Assembly (NCBI GenBank): GCA_900548405.1
Contig: UNSJ01000026.1
Location: 1-28,075, forward strand
Direction: 5' to 3'
Length of the DNA stretch: 28,075 bases
DNA from: Candidatus Gastranaerophilales bacterium
GTDB taxonomy: Bacteria > Cyanobacteriota > Vampirovibrionia > Gastranaerophilales > Gastranaerophilaceae
Part shown: piece by piece, positions 21,768 through 28,075 of the stretch
How positions within the stretch are numbered: the first letter of the stretch is position 1
Layout of the letters: each line of letters begins with the position of its first letter
Made by a program: the position numbers and the translations under genes
Notes under the pieces: model-generated
What the model was told of the DNA's origin: nothing
Database searches by the model: none
Seen by the model: only the letters and a program-made list of their open reading frames with translations

Positions 21768-22163
21768 ATGGCAGTACCTAAGAAAAGAACAGGACATTCC
21801 GCACAAGGACACAGAAGAAGCAACTGGAAAGCAACAAAACCGGAAACTACTAAATGCCCTAACTGCGGTGAAACAGTATTAACTCACACAGTATGCACAG
21901 CTTGCGGTACTTACAAAGGTAAACCTGTAAGCTTGAAAGATAGAGTTGAAGAAGCGGACCGCGAGCCGAGTGCGAAGCGTAGCGAAGGCACATCTAACGC
22001 GAGCGGCCAAGCAGCAGTTGAAGAAAAGAAACCTGCTAAAAAATCAACTAAAAAAGCTGAAAAAGCTGAAGAAACAAAGGTAGAAGAAGTAAAAGCAGAA
22101 GTTGTTGAAGAAGTTAAAGAAGAAGCTCCTGCAGAAGAAACTTCTGAAACTGAAGAAAAATAG
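21768..22163 (+). CDS. rpmF: Ribosomal protein bL32 with a long C-terminal extension and an in-frame inserted element
   Basis: 131 residues against the usual 55-65. Residues 1-57 are typical bL32: MAVPKKRTGHSAQGHRRSNW, then the zinc ribbon CPNC...CTAC and YKGKPV. Residues after 58 form a Lys/Glu/Ala-rich tail (KKSTKKAEKAEETKVEEVKAE), likely disordered on the ribosome surface. Within it, ADREPSAKRSEGTSNASGQA is encoded by a GC-rich palindromic element (21954-22015) flanked by a 10-bp direct repeat, and its amino-acid and codon make-up differ from the rest of the tail. AAAAAGGAAAAAG precedes the ATG. The yceD-rpmF-plsX-fabH order is the classic one. Confidence 0.93.
   Translation: MAVPKKRTGHSAQGHRRSNWKATKPETTKCPNCGETVLTHTVCTACGTYKGKPVSLKDRVEEADREPSAKRSEGTSNASGQAAVEEKKPAKKSTKKAEKAEETKVEEVKAEVVEEVKEEAPAEETSETEEK
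21944..22025 (+). repeat. Palindromic element, copy C, inside rpmF with flanking direct repeats
   Basis: Element 21954-22015 (62 bp) begins GCGGACCGCGAGCC and ends GCGAGCGGCCAAGCAGC. AGTTGAAGAA occurs on both sides (21944-21953 and 22016-22025), as a target-site duplication would. Element plus one repeat is 72 bp, so the frame is kept. The inner stem is GTGC/GCAC. Confidence 0.7.
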
Positions 22164-22244
22164 TTAACTCGTTGAATGGCTGAAAGCCTTTCAGCCATTC
22201 AATTTTTTCAGACCGTAAACTTAATAAGACTTTGAGAGGGAAAG

Positions 22245-23303
22245 ATGACAAGAATAGCAATTGATGCAATGGGTGGCGATCACGCCCCGCACGAAATCGT
22301 GGCAGGTGCTGTATGGGCAGCTAAAGAATATGGGGTTGCAATTGAGTTAGTCGGTAAACAAGACAGAATTGAGCAAGAACTTGATAAAATTACTCATGAA
22401 GGCTTTATGACCGATTACGGAAAAGGCGGTGCTGCAAAGTGTCGTATTAAAATTGATACCACTAAATTGGATATTAAAATTACCCATGCTTCAGAAGTTA
22501 TTGAAATGGGCGAAGCTCCGGGACAAGCTATTCGTAAAAAGAAAAAGTCATCAATAGTTTTAGCTGTGGATGCGGTTGCTCAAGGCAGCTCTGATGCTGT
22601 TGTGGCAGCAGGTTCTACCGGTGCTGCTATGGCGTCAAGTTTATTTGGTCTTGGCAGAATTCCTGGAATTGACAGACCGGCTATTGCAGTTACTTTGCCG
22701 ACAATTAAACGCCCGATTGTTGTAATCGATGGCGGTGCTAACAGTAACTGTACTCCTGAAATGTTGTACCAATTCGCAATTATGGGTGCAACTTTCTCTA
22801 AAAACGTTTTAGGTATTGAACATCCGCGTATCGGTGTTTTAAATATCGGTGAAGAAGCAGGTAAAGGTAACGAACTTGCTCAAGCTACTTATAAGCTGCT
22901 TGAAGAACAGCAGGAAAGATTAAACTTCGTTGGTAATATCGAAGGTAAAGAAATTTTCTTAAGCGTTTGTGATGTCGTTGTATGTGACGGTTTTGTTGGA
23001 AACGTTGCATTAAAGGTTACCGAAGGTACATCTCAGATGTTATTCAGAATGTTAAAACAAGAATTTAAGGCTGATTTAATGGGAAAAATTATCGGTCTTC
23101 TTGCAAAACCTTTCATGAAAAGAATTTATACAAAAATTAACTATGAAGAATTCGGTGGAGCATTGCTTTTAGGTGTTAAAGGCATAACCGTAATTTCTCA
23201 CGGCAGAAGTAAAGCTTATGCTATCAAGAATGCCGTAAGAGTTGCAAAACACGCTGTTGAAACAGGTGTAAACGAAAAAATAGCTAAGTTTTATGAGGAA
23301 TAA
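22245..23303 (+). CDS. plsX: Phosphate acyltransferase
   Basis: 352 residues. MTRIAIDAMGGDHAPHEIV is the hallmark PlsX start. HASEVIEMGEAPGQAIRKKK, AAGSTGAAMASSLFGLGRI and VLNIGEEAGKGNEL follow, then NVALKVTEG and the C-terminal GGALLLGVKGITVISHG. The enzyme makes acyl-phosphate from acyl-ACP for phosphatidic-acid synthesis and links the fatty-acid operon to membrane lipid. GAGAGGG precedes the ATG; the next gene, fabH, starts 5 bp after the stop. Confidence 0.96.
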   Translation: MTRIAIDAMGGDHAPHEIVAGAVWAAKEYGVAIELVGKQDRIEQELDKITHEGFMTDYGKGGAAKCRIKIDTTKLDIKITHASEVIEMGEAPGQAIRKKKKSSIVLAVDAVAQGSSDAVVAAGSTGAAMASSLFGLGRIPGIDRPAIAVTLPTIKRPIVVIDGGANSNCTPEMLYQFAIMGATFSKNVLGIEHPRIGVLNIGEEAGKGNELAQATYKLLEEQQERLNFVGNIEGKEIFLSVCDVVVCDGFVGNVALKVTEGTSQMLFRMLKQEFKADLMGKIIGLLAKPFMKRIYTKINYEEFGGALLLGVKGITVISHGRSKAYAIKNAVRVAKHAVETGVNEKIAKFYEE

Positions 23304-23308
23304 AATAC

Positions 23309-24319
23309 ATGACAGATAAATTAATCCCTTTAAGAATTGCCGGAGTAGGATATAGTTTACCGGAAACTGTTATCACAAATGATGATTTGACAAAATTGTA
23401 CGAAACATCTGACGAGTGGATTTATTCACGTACAGGTATCAAAGAAAGACGTGTTGTTTCAGGTGAACAAAATGCGATTGATTTAGGCTTTGAAGCTGCT
23501 CAAAAAGCTTTGGAAAAAGCCAAAATGGATCCTGATGAAATTGATTTAATAATTGCTGCTTCATCAGCTCCTCCAGATTTGTACCCTGCAATTGCATGTC
23601 ATATTCACCAAAGATTGGGAATTAAAGAACAGGTGCCTGCTTTTGATATTACTGCTGCATGCTCAGGTTTAATATACGGATTAAGCATTGCAAAAGCTTA
23701 TATCGCATCAGGAATGTACAAAAATATTCTTATTGTTGCAACAGACAACAACTCAAGACTCCTTGACTGGACTGACAGAGGTACTTCAATTCTTTTCGGC
23801 GACGGGGCAGGAGCAATGGTTGTTACTCAGTCTGAAGACGGTATTGACGATGTTATTGCAATTGATATTAAAGCTGACGGAAATTACGGTCATTTGATTG
23901 AACTTTCATTTGACGGTAAAAATTGTCCGCTTGTAGAACAGTATGAAGAAAAACCTAAAGGCATCAGAATGAACGGCAGAGGTGTTTATACATTCGTTGC
24001 AAAAATTCTTCCTCACTATGTTGAAGAATTAATCTCTAACGCAGGTTTGAACGCTGAAGATATTGATTATTTAATTCCGCACCAGGCAAATATTAGAATT
24101 ATTCAGGCTGTCCAAGAACGTTTGGGATATTCTGACGATAAAGTTGTTACCAACATCAAATATTATGGGAACACATCAGCAGCATCAATTCCTATTGCAT
24201 TGGCTGAAAGTGTAGAAAAAGGCAAGGTAAAACTTGGTTCTACTGCCGTGCTTTGCGGATTTGGAGCAGGTATGACATGGGGCGGCGCAATTGTCAGACT
24301 TCGTGAAGGTATTTGTTAA
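23309..24319 (+). CDS. fabH: 3-oxoacyl-ACP synthase III
   Basis: 336 residues; condenses acetyl-CoA with malonyl-ACP to start fatty-acid chains. The start-region motif is RIAGVGYSLPETVITNDDL. The catalytic triad is present: Cys in FDITAACSGLIYGL, His in IPHQANIRII, Asn in YYGNTSAASIP. The C-terminal GFGAGMTWGG is typical. It follows plsX by 5 bp and its TAA shares one base with the ATG of the small gene at 24319 (TAATG), indicating coupled translation. Confidence 0.96.
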   Translation: MTDKLIPLRIAGVGYSLPETVITNDDLTKLYETSDEWIYSRTGIKERRVVSGEQNAIDLGFEAAQKALEKAKMDPDEIDLIIAASSAPPDLYPAIACHIHQRLGIKEQVPAFDITAACSGLIYGLSIAKAYIASGMYKNILIVATDNNSRLLDWTDRGTSILFGDGAGAMVVTQSEDGIDDVIAIDIKADGNYGHLIELSFDGKNCPLVEQYEEKPKGIRMNGRGVYTFVAKILPHYVEELISNAGLNAEDIDYLIPHQANIRIIQAVQERLGYSDDKVVTNIKYYGNTSAASIPIALAESVEKGKVKLGSTAVLCGFGAGMTWGGAIVRLREGIC

Positions 24320-24537
24320 TGGGAACAAGAGTCGGAGAAATTTTCGGAACCAGATTAACAGGATTTGTACAAAATATTGATTTCGGTAATCCTGCTTTAA
24401 TTGCAAAAATAAAAAAGGCTTATCCCGAAACTGTACGTTCTTGCAAGCCGTTAAAAGTGGATTGTGAGTTTTGCAAAGAAAAAATAGGTTTATTAAACAG
24501 CGATATTTTTACAAAACAAAATAAACAGGCTAAATAA
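24319..24537 (+). CDS. Small unrecognised CxxC protein between fabH and fabD
   Basis: 72 residues starting MGTRVGEIFGTRLTGF at the TAATG overlap with fabH. A Cys set (RSCKPLKVDCEFCKEKIG, one CxxC) is followed by a short polar tail. No signal or membrane segment. An in-frame TTG at 24313 lies inside fabH and is less likely. The gene is translationally coupled to fabH and precedes fabD by 20 bp, so it is a true operon member. It could be a small metal-binding or accessory protein; I cannot name it. Confidence 0.7.
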   Translation: MGTRVGEIFGTRLTGFVQNIDFGNPALIAKIKKAYPETVRSCKPLKVDCEFCKEKIGLLNSDIFTKQNKQAK

Positions 24538-24557
24538 ATTTTTATAAGGAGTATATT

Positions 24558-25508
24558 ATGACAAAGAAAATTGCGTTTCTTTTCCCGGGACAAGGTTCTC
24601 AAAGTGTTGGCATGGGAAAAGATTTGTATGAAAACTATGAAAGCGCAAAATCTGTTTTTGATACAGCTGACAAAGTTTTAGGTAAAAGTATAACAACTTT
24701 GTGTTTTGAAGGTCCTGAAGATGCTTTAAAACAAACAGTAAATACACAGCCTTGTATCGTTACAATGTCAATTGCAGCTTTGGAAAGCTTGAAATCAGAA
24801 CTTGATGTAAAACCGGATTACGTTGCAGGTCACAGTTTAGGTGAATATTGTGCAATGTACGCATCAGGCGTTATGTCTTTAGATAACACATTAAAAGCTA
24901 TTCAAAAGCGTGCTGACTTAATGGGTGCTACTCACGGCGGTGCAATGTCAGCTGTTTTAAACGCTCCGGAAGGTGCTCTTGAAGAAGCTTTGAAAGAAGC
25001 ATCATCAGTTGGTTATGTTGATGTTGCAAATTACAATTCACCTGCTCAGGTTGTAATCACAGGTGATGAAGCAGCAGTTCAAAAAGCAGGCGAACTTTTA
25101 CTGGCAAAAGGTGCAAGACGTGTTGTTCCGCTTCCTGTTTCAGGAGCATTCCACTCTAAATTTATGGAAAATGCAGGTAAAGAGTTTGAAAACTTTGTAT
25201 CTGATTTAGAATTAAACAATGCTTTAATCCCTGTTATCACAAACGTTGACGCACAAGCATCAACAGAAAGCAGTGATTTTAGAATAAAAATGCCTAAACA
25301 AATTTATTCATCTGTTCATTGGACACAAACAATTCAAAAAATGGCAGCTGACGGTGTTGAAATCTTTATAGAAATCGGACCTGGCAAAGTTCTTGCAGGT
25401 TTAAATAAAAAAATTGCACCTGAAGCTTCAGTGTTCAATGTTTATGATAAAGCTTCATTGGAAAGCATAGTAGAAAGTTTAAAGGAGATGTTATGTCTGA
25501 AAAATTAG
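24558..25508 (+). CDS. fabD: Malonyl-CoA:ACP transacylase
   Basis: 316 residues. FLFPGQGSQSVGMGKDLY begins the domain, the nucleophile is in VAGHSLGEYCAMYASG (Ser), the malonate-binding Arg is in KRADLM, and the catalytic His in PLPVSGAFHSKFM. The C-terminal ends with IEIGPGKVLAGLNKKI. It loads malonyl groups onto ACP. ATAAGGAG precedes the ATG. The gene overlaps fabG by 16 bp, a coupling arrangement. Confidence 0.96.
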   Translation: MTKKIAFLFPGQGSQSVGMGKDLYENYESAKSVFDTADKVLGKSITTLCFEGPEDALKQTVNTQPCIVTMSIAALESLKSELDVKPDYVAGHSLGEYCAMYASGVMSLDNTLKAIQKRADLMGATHGGAMSAVLNAPEGALEEALKEASSVGYVDVANYNSPAQVVITGDEAAVQKAGELLLAKGARRVVPLPVSGAFHSKFMENAGKEFENFVSDLELNNALIPVITNVDAQASTESSDFRIKMPKQIYSSVHWTQTIQKMAADGVEIFIEIGPGKVLAGLNKKIAPEASVFNVYDKASLESIVESLKEMLCLKN

Positions 25509-26218
25509 CATTAGTAACAGGCGCGTCACGCGGTATAGGAAAAGCATGTGCAATTGAACTTGCAAAAGCAGGATACGATATTGCCGTTAACTTTGCTGGA
25601 AACGAAGAAGCTGCCAATAAAACAGTAGAAGAAATTAAAGCATTGGGTGTTGATGCTGCTGCATTTAAATTTGATGTTTCAAATCAGGAAGCTGCTGCTA
25701 AAGGTGTTGAAGCTGTTCTTGAGAAATTCGGCAGAATTGATATTCTTGTAAATAACGCAGGTATTACAAGAGACGGTTTATTTATGAGAATGAGCGCTGA
25801 AAACTGGGATGCTGTAATTAATACAAATTTATCAAGTGCATTTTATGTTTCACAACCTGTTGTAAAAGTTATGATGAAACAGCGTTCAGGTGCTATTATC
25901 AATATGTCAAGCGTTGTCGGTGTTTCAGGAAACGCAGGTCAGGCTAACTATTCTGCTGCAAAGGCAGGTTTAATCGGTCTGACAAAAACTCTTGCTAAAG
26001 AATTAGGTTCAAGAGGCATAAGAGTAAATGCTATTGCACCGGGATTTATCAATACTGATATGACAAAAAATTTAGATACATCTAAATTCACAGACTTTAT
26101 TCCGTTGAAACGTCTTGGTGAACCTGAAGATATCGCTAAAGCTGTTAAATTCTTAGCAGCAGATTCAGATTACATCACAGGTCAGGTATTGGAAGTTGAC
26201 GGCGGTTTGATTATATAA
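25493..26218 (+). CDS. fabG: 3-oxoacyl-ACP reductase
   Basis: 241-residue SDR, the first reductase of the elongation cycle. TGASRGIGKACA is the NADPH motif, NNAGIT the structural motif, and the catalytic Ser (INMSSVVGVSG), Tyr and Lys (YSAAKAG) are in place. It ends GQVLEVDGGLII as in FabG. AAAGGAG lies 7 nt before ATG 25493, inside the end of fabD. It is followed by an independent promoter for acpP. Confidence 0.96.
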   Translation: MSEKLALVTGASRGIGKACAIELAKAGYDIAVNFAGNEEAANKTVEEIKALGVDAAAFKFDVSNQEAAAKGVEAVLEKFGRIDILVNNAGITRDGLFMRMSAENWDAVINTNLSSAFYVSQPVVKVMMKQRSGAIINMSSVVGVSGNAGQANYSAAKAGLIGLTKTLAKELGSRGIRVNAIAPGFINTDMTKNLDTSKFTDFIPLKRLGEPEDIAKAVKFLAADSDYITGQVLEVDGGLII

Positions 26219-26264
26219 TTAAAGTAAAGTTTGTTAACAAAATGTCTATGGATTTGTAAAATTC

Positions 26265-26293
26265 TTGCAAAAAAATCTTGTACTAAGTATAAT
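26265..26293 (+). promoter_or_regulatory. acpP promoter
   Basis: TTGCAA (26265-26270), 17-bp spacer, consensus TATAAT (26288-26293). This internal promoter allows extra acyl-carrier-protein expression. Confidence 0.75.
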
Positions 26294-26340
26294 AATAAAG
26301 ACACATAGTGTAGTAACATAATAAATATGAGGAAAATGAA

Positions 26341-26571
26341 ATGAGTACATTAGAAAAAGTAAAAAAAGTAGTAGTAGACCAATTAAGCGTTGATGAAGCA
26401 TTAGTTACTCCGGAAGCTAGCTTTACAGCTGATTTAGGTGCTGATTCATTAGATACAGTAGAATTAGTTATGGCTTTTGAAGAAGAATTCGGTTGCGAAA
26501 TTCCTGATGAAGAAGCTGAAAAAATCTTAACTGTTCAAGATGCAGTTAATTATATCGACTCTCACAAATAA
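26341..26571 (+). CDS. acpP: Acyl carrier protein
   Basis: 76 residues, acidic, four-helix ACP. The phosphopantetheine Ser is in [19 protein letters not shown], the universal DSL motif. It starts [19 protein letters not shown] and ends [19 protein letters not shown] precedes the ATG. Standard length. It has its own promoter (26265-26293) inside the operon. Confidence 0.97.
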   Translation: MSTLEKVKKVVVDQLSVDEALVTPEASFTADLGADSLDTVELVMAFEEEFGCEIPDEEAEKILTVQDAVNYIDSHK

Positions 26572-26610
26572 TAATTCTTATTAATCTTAAGTGAGAATTT
26601 ATAAAAGTTG

Positions 26611-26644
26611 CGAGGGTGAAAATTGAATATTGATTTTCCCCTCG
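26611..26644 (+). other. Long hairpin between acpP and fabF
   Basis: CGAGGG-(T)-GAAAAT (26611-26623) pairs with ATTTTC-CCTCG (26633-26644): 12 pairs and one bulged T, 9-nt loop region. There is no T run after it, so it is more likely an mRNA processing or stability hairpin than a terminator. A weaker hairpin AATTCT/AGAATT lies at about 26573-26599. Confidence 0.5.
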
Positions 26645-26680
26645 TATATTTATTCAAAGATAGTATAAAAAGGTAAAGAG

Positions 26681-27934
26681 ATGACAGCAAAAAGAAGAGT
26701 AGTTATCACAGGACTTGGAGCCGTTACACCATTTGGTATTGGTACTGACAAATTTTGGAATAGTCTTGTTGAAGGGAAAAGCGGGATCAGCACTTCAGAA
26801 CTTATTGATATAGACAAACACGTTGTTAAAATATCAGGCGAAGTGAAAAATTTTAATCCCGATGAATATTTAGATCCTAAAGAAGCTAAAAAAATGGACA
26901 GATTTATCCAATTCGCAATGATAGCAGCTGATGAAGCAATCAAAGATGCAAAATTGGATGAAGTTAATGATGTAGATCCTTATAAAATCGGTGTTGTGGT
27001 AAGTTCTGCGGCAGGCGGTTTCCATACTTTTGAAGAAAATCATATTCGTATTCTTGAAAAAGGACCTAACAAATGTTCACCGTTTACAATTCCTATGATG
27101 ATTGTAAACATGGCATCTGGTCGTATTTCTATGAAATATGGTTTCAAAGGTATAAATAAAGTTGTTGTTTCTGCATGTGCTACTGGAACACACTCAGTAG
27201 GTGATTCATATCGCGCAATCCAATATGGCGATGCTGATATTATGGTTGCAGGCGGATGTGAAGCTACTATTTGTGATGTAGGTGTAGGAGCTTTCTCAAG
27301 TGCAAGAACTTTATCAAAACGTAATGATGAACCTGAAAAAGCATCTCGTCCTTGGGATATTGACAGAGATGGCTTTGTAATGTCTGAAGGTGCAGGTGTA
27401 TTAATTCTTGAAGAATATGAACATGCTAAAAAACGCGGTGCTAAAATTTATGCAGAAATTGTTGGCTTTGGACAAACCGGTGATGCTTACGATGTTGTTG
27501 CTCCGTGTCCTGAAGGTCAAGGTGCAATTCATGCAATGAAATTTGCTCTTGAAGATGCAGGATTAAAACCTGAAGATGTTCAATATATTAACGCTCACGG
27601 TACAAGCACAGGTTTGGGTGATATAGCAGAATCTAAAGCTATTGAACGCTTGTTCGGAAGCAAAGATGAAAATAAAAACCTTCTTGTAAGTTCAACAAAA
27701 TCAATGCACGGTCACTTGCTTGGTGCAACAGGTGCTGTTGAATGTATCGCTTGTATTAAGGCAATCAATGAAGGCATTGTTCCTCCGACTATCAACCTTG
27801 ATAATCAGGATGAAAAAGTTGCTAACCTTGATTATGTTCCTCATAAGGCGAGAAAAGCAGAAGTTAATGTTGCTTTGTCAAATTCATTCGGTTTTGGCGG
27901 ACAAAATGCTTCTGTTGTAATCAAAAAGGTATAA
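26681..27934 (+). CDS. fabF: 3-oxoacyl-ACP synthase II
   Basis: 417 residues. RRVVITGLGAVTPFG is the standard start. The Cys-His-His triad of elongating ketosynthases is visible in VSACATGTHS (Cys), NAHGTSTGLGD (His) and SMHGHLLGATGAVE (His). The end is NSFGFGGQNASVVIKK. It carries out chain elongation and completes the cluster; a strong terminator follows. Dehydratase and enoyl reductase genes are not in the window. Confidence 0.96.
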   Translation: MTAKRRVVITGLGAVTPFGIGTDKFWNSLVEGKSGISTSELIDIDKHVVKISGEVKNFNPDEYLDPKEAKKMDRFIQFAMIAADEAIKDAKLDEVNDVDPYKIGVVVSSAAGGFHTFEENHIRILEKGPNKCSPFTIPMMIVNMASGRISMKYGFKGINKVVVSACATGTHSVGDSYRAIQYGDADIMVAGGCEATICDVGVGAFSSARTLSKRNDEPEKASRPWDIDRDGFVMSEGAGVLILEEYEHAKKRGAKIYAEIVGFGQTGDAYDVVAPCPEGQGAIHAMKFALEDAGLKPEDVQYINAHGTSTGLGDIAESKAIERLFGSKDENKNLLVSSTKSMHGHLLGATGAVECIACIKAINEGIVPPTINLDNQDEKVANLDYVPHKARKAEVNVALSNSFGFGGQNASVVIKKV

Positions 27935-27954
27935 GAAAATTATTTTTATATAAA

Positions 27955-27982
27955 AAAGCTCCTTTAATAAGGGGCTTTTTTT
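27955..27982 (+). terminator. Terminator of the fatty-acid operon
   Basis: AAAGCTCCTT (27955-27964) and AAGGGGCTTT (27969-27978) with one T-G pair, loop TAAT, then a T run. Confidence 0.88.
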
Positions 27983-27994
27983 AATTTGGAAAAT

Positions 27995-28004
27995 CTGTTA
28001 TAAT
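27995..28004 (+). promoter_or_regulatory. Extended -10 promoter of leader copy 3
   Basis: TGTTATAAT (TATAAT 27999-28004). The -35 region falls in the T run of the preceding terminator and has no good match. Confidence 0.5.
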
Positions 28005-28024
28005 AGGTCTATAAAGAAAGGAGC

Positions 28025-28063
28025 AACCAGCGTAGCCGCTGGACCCGCAATATTAGGTTATGC
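28025..28063 (+). repeat. Two-hairpin leader element, copy 3
   Basis: AACCAGCGTAGCCGCTGG and ACCCGCAATATTAGGTTATG, preceded by GAAAGGAGC. Hairpin 1 is identical to the other copies; the second loop differs (AATATTA for GACCTTG). It leads a gene that starts at or beyond the window edge. Confidence 0.7.
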
Positions 28064-28075
28064 ATAATAGCTAAA

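Noticed and set aside
1..28075. CRISPR array or prophage
   Set aside because: No regularly spaced direct repeats; no integrase, terminase, capsid or lysis genes were seen.

Overview
The window looks like chromosome from an AT-rich, probably gut-associated bacterium. The best guess is the Gastranaerophilales/Vampirovibrionia (non-photosynthetic Cyanobacteriota) lineage. This rests on the class III prepilin-like proteins starting [K]GFTLAE...GIIGVVAAMT, the fatty-acid/bL32 gene set and the base composition. It is inference from reading, not a database result.

Layout. Positions 1-1595 hold the 3' part of a large YadA-head-repeat surface fibre ending in a peptidase-S74 chaperone. It is followed by a strongly folded intergenic RNA-like segment and a terminator. 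Positions 1831-6651 are housekeeping/metabolic: UDP-xylose synthase, iron alcohol dehydrogenase, a U32 RNA-hydroxylation-type protein and an alpha/beta hydrolase. Positions 6660-9605 form an accessory patch: a small ribbon-helix-helix protein facing a tiny gene across a palindromic promoter, a TPR protein split by one in-frame stop, and a prepilin-like gene put out of frame by a run of ten G. Positions 9631-13150 hold a glyoxalase, an unrecognised protein and a Cys-rich prepilin-like protein. Positions 13198-16019 are a riboflavin cluster (ribE, ribBA) with a tandem GNAT acetyltransferase.

The centrepiece, 16094-19552, is a complete diversity-generating retroelement (DGR). It has a reverse transcriptase with IGNLTSQ and YVDD motifs, an XRE repressor on the opposite strand, a prepilin-like target protein with a C-type-lectin-like tail, an Avd-like helical-bundle protein, a folded spacer RNA, the template repeat and a terminator. 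Variable repeat 18427-18555 and template repeat 19393-19521 are 129 bp each and differ at 10 positions. Nine of these fall on template adenines and change 7 of the 11 AAY codons. The tenth is a T/A difference at the 3' end, as expected beyond the mutagenic zone. Just downstream, a perfect consensus promoter with a palindrome in its spacer drives a short transcript carrying a 24-residue hydrophobic peptide.

Positions 19936-28075 hold tpiA and then a long type II fatty-acid-synthesis operon: unknown, yceD, rpmF, plsX, fabH, unknown, fabD, fabG, acpP, fabF.

Two repeat families stand out and match nothing I can name. (1) Short GC-rich palindromic elements begin GCGGAyyGC and end GCrrCCAAGC. They lie inside rpmF (in frame, flanked by a 10-bp direct repeat), at the 3' end of tpiA (where they displace an ancestral C-terminus still readable downstream), and in the first intergenic region. 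(2) A two-hairpin leader element occurs three times (8814, 10112, 28025), each time just downstream of a promoter with an extended -10 box; one copy leads the G-tract pilin gene.
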